Shown piece after piece: positions 56,738-64,000 of a stretch of DNA of 64,000 bases. The notes beneath the pieces are model-generated. The model had not been told where the DNA came from and ran no database searches. It was given only the letters and a program-made list of their open reading frames with translations. The first letter of the stretch is position 1. Each line of letters starts with the position of its first letter. The stretch covers positions 659,256,292 through 659,320,291 of the forward strand of contig NC_081414.1 of the NCBI RefSeq assembly GCF_030272615.1, read 5' to 3'. The position numbers were made by a program, and so were the translations under genes. Source of the DNA: Cryptomeria japonica (lineage: Eukaryota; Streptophyta; Pinopsida; Cupressales; Cupressaceae).

Positions 56738-57400
56738 ATGCTTGACTTTGAGCCAACTCATACCTCCATCTCTAATGAAGAGAGAAAAATGGTAGAGCTT
56801 CTTGAAGATGAAGAGGTGACTGGGGATATCCCACCAGAGCAGGAGGTTTTTCTCAATGAATTCATAGATTCTGATCCATACTCCAACTATCATGCCACAA
56901 GTCTTGGTACTTATTATATTTTTTATGAAGATCAAGTCATCCCAAAACTAACTAAAGATTCGTTGACCAAAGAAGAGTTGTCCTCTACACTCTGGACCTT
57001 ACACTTTGATAGCACAAGATGCAAAGTAGGTTCAGGGGCTGGGATTTTCCTTACTTCACCTTCAAGTGATCTGAAGTCTTTTCGCCTACAGTTTTCTTGC
57101 TGCAACAATGAAGCAGAATATGAAGGGATGATCCAAGGCTTAAGCTTGGGAGAAAGGATGGGTATAAGGCAGTTGAAAGTTTTGGGTGACTCTGAGTTGA
57201 TCGTACACCAGGTCCGAGGAATCTCTAGTGGCAAACATGTTTGTATGAGATCCTACCGCCATAGGACATGGGATCTGATCGAAAGCTTTGATGCTTTCAA
57301 CATCCAAAGGATTCCTCAAAAGACAGATGCATCCACTGATCGGATGGCTGCTATTGGATCACAATTCAACCCTGCTATGGACCTTCTCGCCAATCCCTAA
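56738..57400 (+). pseudogene. Gypsy-2 archaeal-type RNase H placed before RT
   Basis: After an acidic N-terminal segment (DEEVTGDIPPEQEVFLNEF) the frame reads LWTLHFDSTRCKVGSGAG (Asp), CCNNEAEYEGMIQGLSLG (Glu), LKVLGDSELIVHQVRG (Asp) and TDASTDRMAAIGSQF (final Asp), the four acids of RNase H in the archaeal-like form used by Tat elements. The frame is open throughout (220 codons). It stands between protease and the RT leader (GDYVEISVGNERILKVGKE at 57655). No such domain follows the ordinary RNase H in this element, so the order differs from Gypsy-1. Confidence 0.82.
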
Positions 57401-57648
57401 GCGGTTTGTGTGATCGTTCTACCAACTATTCCTGACAATGACACCCACTGGCAAGTTTTCGAGAGCAATGAGAAAATTGCTTTGTTCATTAAAAACTCAG
57501 GAGAGTTTGCTGACCATTGCAGCCTAAAGTAAAGGAAGCTTATGGGGATGAGATCATTCAATTGAAATCCAACAAGCTCCCAAATGGATTGATCACCCTA
57601 AAAAATTTGTTTGACCACGATGATGCCTAAAATGACAAACAAAAACTT

Positions 57649-58239
57649 ATGACTGATAAGGGTGACTACGTCGAAATATCAGTAGGGAACGAGAGAATAC
57701 TCAAGGTCGGAAAGGAAGTTCCCTCAGAAGACCGAGAGAGACTGGCTCGATATTGTGATGAATATGTGGGTGTTCTAGCATGGTCGTATGAAGATTTGAA
57801 AGGATACAATTATAGCATCATTCAACACACCATTGAGCTTGCTGATGGGGCCAAGCCGATCCGACAGAAGCAGAGACCTGTCAATTCGAAGATTGAGCTC
57901 CTTATGGCTTAGGAATTGAAGAAGTTGATAGAATCAAAGATCATCTATCCCATCAAGCATAGTACATGGGTATCCAATTTGGTGCCAGTTAGGAAGAAGA
58001 TTGGAGATATTCAACTTTGTGTAGATTTCTGGGACCTGAACCAAGCATCTCTAAAAGACAATCATCCTTTGCCACCAATGGAACAATTGTTAAGCACGGT
58101 AGCGGGGTCAGAGACGTTCTTGATGTTGGATGGTTTCTCAGGTTATAACCAGATATTGGTAAAGCTAGAAGATCAACATAAGACAACCTTTGCAACCAAA
58201 TGGGGAACATTTGCTTACCATAAAATACCGTTTGGGTTG
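57649..58239 (+). pseudogene. Gypsy-2 reverse transcriptase, N-terminal part
   Basis: The RT leader reads GDYVEISVGNERILKVG, VLAWSYEDLKGYNYSIIQH and KPIRQKQRPVNSKIELL, then a stop near 57910. The palm follows: KLIESKIIYPIKHSTWVSN, IGDIQLCVDFWDLNQASLK, FLMLDGFSGYNQILVKLED and TFAYHKIPFGL. Homology breaks at 58239 where the solo LTR starts and continues at 59403. The first catalytic region is intact (LMLDGFSGY, Asp present). Confidence 0.85.
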
Positions 58240-59402
58240 TGTGTCGACTTGAATTTCATCATTAGAATACTACCTACAACATATTAGTTTCATAAAATAC
58301 AAAAGAAATGCTACAGGAAATCCAAACTCAACCAATGAAACTACATGAAATTGATATAAAATAAAAACACTTATTACCTTCATGTTTTATGTCTCATTGT
58401 GTCCTAACTCCACTGTTCCTGGTTGCAGATGGTGTGCTCTCAGACAAGCACTGATAGCTTCCAAGATGGCATATGAAGGATGGACTAATAACTGATAGTT
58501 AACTGATACTATGATATGCAATGCTAAATGATTATGCTATTTGCTTCAAGATTAAAACTCACAGATGCATAAGTTTTCACAAATGATTAGCTTGAAAACT
58601 CACTTGAAGACTAACTTGAAGACTAACTCTTTCTCAACTCAAACTCCTGATTTTATAGACTTTGAGAGGATAAGATGATGTGTCCCAGATCAACGGTCAT
58701 GATCAGATCTACAGATTTGGATGGCTGTGAGAAAAGGTGAAGGTTGAGAGAAAGGGGGAAGGAGAAGACAAGTGCCACTCATCTCACCTTGACTGGGTTG
58801 CTGACTGAGGGAATCTAGGGATAGTTGGAGAAGATTTAGGCATGAGAGGACAAGTGGACTCAAGTCCTTCCTAAGATGTAGGGATGTTGGAGAGAATATA
58901 GAAGAAGGTTATGAAATATGTGTACGTACACAATATTTCATTAAATTTGGAGGTTGAAGATGAATGATGAATTAATATTTAAGAAATATTAATATCTTTA
59001 GCCACATGATTGATGAGTTGGCAAAGGAAAGATGAAGTGGAGATCGAAAGTGAGTTGGATAAGGGATTTAAATAATTTAGAAATTATTTAATATTTGAGA
59101 CTATATGATAAAAGAATAATCATTAGATATTAGATATTCAAATGATTGGAATCAATAATTAAATATTTAAATATTCAATTAATTGATCAGAAGAATAATT
59201 AAATATTAGATATTTAATTAATTAGAGAAATAGGATAGATGAATTAATTAATAAAATATTTCAATTAAATTAATTAATAGAAAGACACAAAATGAATTAA
59301 ATAAATTAATCTTTTCAAATTAACTATTTAATAGAAGAATAACTATTAAATAAATATAAAATATTTATTTAATCGCTCATAGCCGATTTTTATGTGTATA
59401 CA
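58240..59402 (-). repeat. Solo LTR inserted in Gypsy-2 RT
   Basis: This 1163-bp LTR runs from TGTGTCGACTTG to TTTTTATGTGTATACA and is flanked by ggttg (58235-58239) and agttg (59403-59407), one mismatch. The reverse complement starts TGTATACACATAAAAAT, very like the Gypsy-1 LTR start TGTAGACACCTAAAAAT, and both share AATTAATTAAAT-type runs, so it is from a related family and probably minus-oriented. No internal sequence remains, as after LTR-LTR recombination. Confidence 0.88.
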
Positions 59403-60334
59403 AGTTGTTAAACGTCGGTGCAACTTTTAAGAGAGCTATGGATCTGGCTTTCAAGGAGCTAATTAACAAAATCATCCTCATATATATTTGGATGACTTAA
59501 CCATGTTTTCAAAGCATAAAGAAGATCAATTCAATCATCTTGAGCTAGTGTTCCAGAAGTGCTTGGAGTTTGGCATCTCATTAAACCCAAATAAATGCAT
59601 CTTTGGGGTCCCACAAGGAAAATTACTAGGCTACGTAGTGTCAAAAGAAGGAGTCTCCATCGATCCAGATCGAGTGAAGGCAATAAAGGACCTTCCTCTT
59701 CTTATCAACAAAAAGGGCGTTCAATCCTTCCTAGGTAAAGTTAAATTTGTTAGCCGCTTTATCTCAGACTTTGTTGGGATGGTGAGGCCTATCACTCTAA
59801 TTCTTAAAAAAGAAACACATTTTAAATGGACTCCTGAAGCTAAAGAGGCTTTCAAGAAGATCAAAGATGCCATCTCTTCAGCTCCCGTGCTCTCCAACCT
59901 TGTTATGTCTAAAGATTTTATAATGTATGTTTTCTCTAGCAATTATAGCATTGTTGTGGTTCTAACCCAGAAAGATATAGACAAAAGAAGTAAGCACCCC
60001 TAGCTTTCCATTCCAAAACTCTAAAGGAATATGAGGCTAAATACATTTTTGTTGAAAAGCAAGCTTTGGCCATCGTCAAAGGCCTAAAAAAGTTTAGGCA
60101 TTTCATCGCTTGTAATAAGACTACCATTTATGTTGCCCACCCTTCAGTCAGGGAATATATAATGGAAGACGACATTACAGAGAAGAGAGCAAACTGGATT
60201 ACCAAAATCCTAGAACATGACATTGATGTCAGACCCACCAAGGTGATCCGTGACAAAGGTTTGTGTGAATATATAGCCCAAGAGTTTGAACCCCAAGAAG
60301 CTGAGGTTACTACAAAGGAAGTTGTAATGGTCAC
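59403..60334 (+). pseudogene. Gypsy-2 reverse transcriptase C-terminal part and RNase H
   Basis: It resumes with LNVGATFKRAMDLAFKELI, a frame slip, then the catalytic box YLDD at 59485-59496 (YLDDLTMFSKHKEDQ). It continues through SLNPNKCIFGVPQGKLLGY, VSKEGVSIDPDRVKAIKDL and FKWTPEAKEAFKKIKDAI. The RNase H part shows VVVLTQKDIDKRSKHP, a frame slip, then EKQALAIVKGLKKFRHFI and KRANWITKILEHDIDVRP. The YLDD box is intact. No second RNase H follows; integrase begins directly. Confidence 0.83.
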
Positions 60335-60339
60335 CTCCG

Positions 60340-61606
60340 AACCAATAGAAGCATGTTGGATGGAGACTCAGAAACATTTTATGAAGACTGGGATTTTTCC
60401 TGTAGGCCTCCATCTCGAAAAGAGGAGATTCGACAGGATGCAGAACAACGGCTTCCGCCTAGTGGAAGGAGCGTTTTTAAAGAGAAATTTCGACGGCATC
60501 TTGCTCCACTGCGTGGACCAAGGCCAAGCTAGTAAGATTCTACATGAATTTCATTATGGTTTATCAGGAGGCCACTTTTCAGCGCAAACCACCATCATTA
60601 AGATCACCCACGCTGGGTATTTTTGGCCCTTTATGTTTAAAGATGTGCACACTCTGGTAAGAGAATGTAAAGAATGCCAGTACTACAATGGTAGGTGCAG
60701 AAAGTTGGCAATGTCGCTCAGGCCCATAATGGTGGAAGAACCCTTTGCTTAGTGGGGTATCAATTTCATAAGGATGACCAACCCCCCAAGCTCAACCGAA
60801 CACAAGTGGATCTTAACTGCTACTGACTACTTCACTAGATGGTTTGAGGCTGTCCCCCTGAGGAATTCATCAAAGGCCGAAATATTAGCATTTCGGGAAG
60901 ATTTAGTGTGTCGATATGGTCCGCCAAAGACCATAATATCGAACAATGCATGAGCATATATAGGCTCACGAGTCACCCATTTTGCTCTCAGGAGAGGTAT
61001 CCACCTGAAGACCTCCTCAAACTATTATCCATAGGGAAATGGCCTAGCTGAGTCCACTAACAAGAATCTCACAAGACTCATTAAAAGGATGGGCTCTGAA
61101 CACAAAAGGGAGTGGCATCACCACTTGAGAAGCGCATTATGGGCAGACTGGATAACACCCAAATAGATTCTGAAGAGCTCCCCATACAAGCTGGTCTACG
61201 ACAAGGACGCGTTATTTCCCCTATCTTTGGAGATTCTTGCCTTACAATTACGCAAATCTATTGAGTTGACAGAAAATGGTCCCATGGAGGTGAGATTGGC
61301 GGAGATTATGGAACTAGAGGAAGCAAGGGAGGCAACATTTTTGTCCCTTCAAAACCGCTAGTAAACCGTCAAGAGGTGGTTTGATAATAAGAAAAGTTCT
61401 GACCCGGGATTCAAGCAAGGTGACCTTGTTTTGAAATACAATGAGAGGGCAACCAAGCCTGGTTAGCATGCTAAATTTGATGGTTTATGGGAGGGACCCT
61501 TCCACATTATAAATTGCAAGGGTTTCAATGCTTTTGATCTCAAGGATATGTAGGGAGATTCTCTCAAAATCTCGGTCAACGAGTTTCATCTTAAACCCTT
61601 TCACTA
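60340..61606 (+). pseudogene. Gypsy-2 integrase
   Basis: The zinc finger reads HEFHYGLSGGHFSAQTT and VRECKECQYYNGR (HHCC). The core has LTATDYFTRWFEAVPL (first Asp), then PKTIISNNA where the family has SDNG, so the second catalytic Asp is Asn, then NGLAESTNKNLTRLIKRMG (Glu). The C-terminal module reads VKRWFDNKKSSDPGFKQGD, LVLKYNERATKPG and FDGLWEGPFHIIN, and ends KISVNEFHLKPFH with a stop at about 61606. Five or more stops are scattered from 60752 on. It would be inactive. Confidence 0.85.
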
Positions 61607-61840
61607 GCAGCATTTCCCTAATGTACAATAATGTAAATAGTTTTTTTTGGTGTGCCTTATTTATCTAATTACGTTTCTTCATGCATTCCCAAAGTGAAAA
61701 GTGAATCACAAGATACACCTTGATCAAACAAAAGGAAATCATTATATTATAGGTATCTTGGTACAATATATACAGAAGGCCTGCGACCTAGTTTTGAGAA
61801 GTAAAAAGACAACACTTTATGAAGATAGGGTGGCATTATC

Positions 61841-62597
61841 TCAATGATCTTCTTCTTCATCATCCTCATCCATCTGGAATTCAGAGTCATCATCTTCATC
61901 TTCAACATCATCTCCCTCTGACCACTCATGGCCAGAGTTGTCGCCAGGCTCCTGAGCTATTGACACAAGCACCAGGTTAGGTAGGACATGCAACGTCAAG
62001 ATCTGCAAGAATATGTAGTCCCTGAACTCAGTATACCACTCAGTGCCAGCCGGAACAGGCACTATCAGATGGACCTGAAGGAGGAACTTCGCAGCAAGAT
62101 CCGCTTAGAAGCAATAAGATGATAGCGACATAGTCTTCATATCGCCTATAAGCGGATGCCAAGTCACTTCCTCACCAAAGGTGATGAAACGCCGCAAATC
62201 TGAGGTCAGAGGTAAGCCTCTGAAAGGGACATAGTACGTGACAATGTCTTCTAGGCCACCTAGATACTCCAAGGAGAAGAGTGCTTTAGCTAGCTCCGAG
62301 GTCAGACAACCAATCATCCTGGTATCCAGTAACTAAGTCACAAAACGTGAGCAAATATCCATGTTTACATAGTATTTGTCCACGTCGTCAATGAAATCCT
62401 CCCCAAGCACCCATCTGATGGCAACAATGATCAGAGGATTTTTTGCATCGTGTCATCCCCTATAACCTCTGGTCTGAAATATTACCTAAGAAAGCGACTT
62501 GAGCCTTACTACTGGTGAGGCTAACGGGAGTATCCATTTCTTCAAGAAACTCCGTCATTGAGTTGGATACTATGCAAAAGATTGTCTCAAAAGACAT
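61841..62597 (-). pseudogene. Extra ORF downstream of Gypsy-2 pol, antisense, function unknown
   Basis: The likely start is ATG 62597 on the minus strand (MSFETIFCIVSNSMTEFLE), with a frame slip near 62450. It then runs in one frame: NPLIIVAIRWVLGEDFIDD, YYVNMDICSRFVT, a TAG near 62335, LLDTRMIGCLTSELAKALF, LRRFITFGEEVTWHPLIGD, a stop at about 62106, LIVPVPAGTEWYTEFRDYI, and a very acidic end (EGDDVEDEDDDSEFQMDED) at 61841. I do not recognise the family. Plant Tat/Ogre elements often carry extra ORFs near pol, sometimes antisense, so this probably belongs to Gypsy-2. Convergent with pol, divergent from the next ORF. Confidence 0.5.
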
Positions 62598-63169
62598 ATT
62601 TATAGTGGATTTTTAGCTCCTGATGATGAATGAAGTAAAAAGCCAGTGCTCCCAATTTTCGACGCAACTGTCTTCCCTCATCAACTCGCACAAGTAGACA
62701 AAGTTTGGTTTGAAGGTTGCGTACATCCTGCCCTGTACCTCAAAAAGAGAAGCGGTGTCCTCAGACGCCACACGTATATATAGGTACATCATGTTTAAGC
62801 CATAACACCCATAGGTTTGTTATAACTTGTGTGAGCCCCATTGGCTACTGATACTCTCCTTAATGGGGAGATTTGTCCGGACAAGCATATCGTCTCAAGT
62901 GGCTCTAAGTAACGATGAACTGAATAGGCATTTTCTTGGGAATCGCAAATGGCGGTGCTCATCCTTTTTTAGAATTAATTACAACTAGAGAATGAACTGG
63001 CATATGTGAAGATAGGCGCTCGTCATTAAACACCTTCTTTCACAAAAATCTAGGCATGTGATGCATTTAAGGAAAAAGGTCTCCAAAAGTGCCCATCATA
63101 TTGTTCATTCTACAACCCAAACGTCGAAAAACTTTAGAAGTGTCAAAAAGAGAAGCTCTCTTGCAGAAG
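62598..63169. other. Spacer between the two divergent extra ORFs
   Basis: There is no coding frame. A TATA-like tatatatagg at about 62772-62782 could serve either ORF, and ctataaat lies just before the minus-strand ATG at 62597. Nothing else is recognised. Confidence 0.35.
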
Positions 63170-64000
63170 ATGGAGATGGAAGCAACTCTCTCTAGTCCTT
63201 TCCAAGGAAGAATGTGGGTAGATGTATTTGAGGAGCTCTCATATTCCTCTCACGCCATGCCCCCAAAGTCGGAATATCAAAGAACCAAAGCTAAATCAAA
63301 GACGGTCACCCGCAACCCGACAACGGTGATAGATTCTCTAGAGAATGTCATTGAGCCCGAACTTCACAAGTAGCCTAAGAACCTCAGAGAGGCCACTTGC
63401 GGTAGGATGGTAAATCATAGGAATGAGCCACAATCTACAACAATCAATTTCTGGAATAGTGGTGCTCCTCAGTTTGTGGTCCCCATGGTCCCACACTATC
63501 TAGAGTTTGTGGCTGCGTGCGCCAACAGATTTAACCCCATTTCTTTTTCAATTCAGGGCTCTTTTCTGAAAGTAGTTATAAGCCCAGAGGCTGTGAGAGA
63601 TATGATGTGTTGTCCCATTTTTGACAGACCAGAGGTGTTCACTGAAAGTGCCATGGAGGAATATTGGATCACTGGAAGAGATATTGTCTCTTTCTGTCAC
63701 GACGCACTGAATCAGAGTCCATTAGCTGGACCTCCAAGACTCCCTCTGTCCTACAATGACGTGAGGCATGATGACCTCAAGGACATTTCCTCAACCCTTG
63801 CATGGCTATGCGATCGAGATAACGACCGAGAGATCACTGCTCCTATGATGGGCTTCCTATTCAAATGTCGAAAGCATAAATGACCATTTCATTTCGACTT
63901 CTTTGTTTTTATAGCCAGAGAGATGGTAAAGCAACTAGTTGAATTCCAACATTTTTTGCGGTTATGGTTCGCCTCATTCCTGGTTCACCTTCTCTTGCAC
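63170..64000 (+). pseudogene. Extra plus-strand ORF at the right edge, function unknown
   Basis: The likely ATG is at 63170 (MEMEATLSSPFQGRM). The same frame stays readable to the end of the window with two stops, TAG at 63371-63373 (ELHK) and TGA at 63881-63883 (CRKHK). It reads EPQSTTINFWNSGAPQFVV, YLEFVAACANRFNPISFSI, LKVVISPEAVRDMMCCPIF, PRLPLSYNDVRHDDLKDIS, then FHFDFFVFIAREMVKQLVE and on. I do not recognise it. It is divergent from the 61841-62597 ORF and lies in the region where the Gypsy-2 3' end is expected. The C-terminus is outside the window. Confidence 0.5.

Larger units (their letters stand above)
53307..64000 (+). mobile_element. Gypsy-2: Tat-lineage Ty3/gypsy element, runs off the right edge
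   Basis: Order on the plus strand: LTR part (to 54394), PBS, gag, protease, archaeal-type RNase H, RT, RNase H, integrase, then two divergent extra ORFs. A solo LTR (58240-59402) interrupts RT. RNase H and RT motifs place it in the Tat group, but the archaeal RNase H is before RT, unlike Gypsy-1. All genes carry stops, and integrase has lost a catalytic Asp. The 3' LTR is not in the window. Confidence 0.8.

Noticed and set aside
1-64000. Host protein-coding genes, tRNA or rRNA genes
   Set aside because: All coding signals trace to transposon proteins or unknown ORFs inside elements. I saw no tRNA- or rRNA-like sequence apart from primer-binding sites.

Overview
The window is nuclear DNA of a seed plant with a large, repeat-dominated genome. 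The evidence is nested Ty1/copia and Ty3/gypsy (Tat lineage) LTR retrotransposons, plant L1-type LINEs with an RNase H domain, an AT-rich background, and no recognisable host gene. A gymnosperm (conifer) is my best guess from the long Tat elements, CCGGT-rich copia LTRs and decayed but still recognisable copies. That is an inference, not a demonstration. Every coding region found is a transposon gene, and all carry stops or frameshifts.

Layout. 1-1470 (-): 3' end of a LINE (LINE-A). About 1985-2831: an LTR-like block (LTR-A). 2963-34507 (-): copia element Copia-1, whose gag is split by a Tat gypsy element, Gypsy-1 (7817-32872, -). Gypsy-1's integrase is in turn split by a third LTR element (14578-21369, -) that has no pol. 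Each level has matching LTRs, primer-binding and polypurine tracts, and a 5-bp target duplication (exact or with one mismatch), so the order of insertion can be read directly. 34508-38600 (+): truncated Copia-2. 38570-41760: a pol-less remnant of a Gypsy-1 relative (Gypsy-3). 42721-48045 (+): 5'-truncated LINE-B with 14-bp flanking repeats and a 777-bp insertion in its reverse transcriptase. 50000-50990 (+): remnant of another LINE (LINE-C). 51840-53306: an LTR-like block with GC-rich hairpins (LTR-B). 53307 to the right edge (+): a second Tat element, Gypsy-2, with a solo LTR in its RT and extra ORFs after pol.

Most notable. (1) The innermost element encodes a coiled-coil protein with four CCHC knuckles plus a second, roughly 1000-codon unrecognised ORF. 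Its LTR resembles that of the copia element, so it is probably mobilised by copia machinery. (2) LINE-A and LINE-B share a conserved, unrecognised ORF of about 200 codons after the RNase H domain. (3) Gypsy-1 and Gypsy-3 carry an antisense gene resembling the plant mobile domain. (4) In Gypsy-2 the archaeal-type RNase H lies between protease and RT, whereas in Gypsy-1 it follows the ordinary RNase H. (5) Gypsy-2 has two divergent unrecognised ORFs after integrase.

Domain calls come from reading motifs by eye. No database search was run, so family names are recognition-level.
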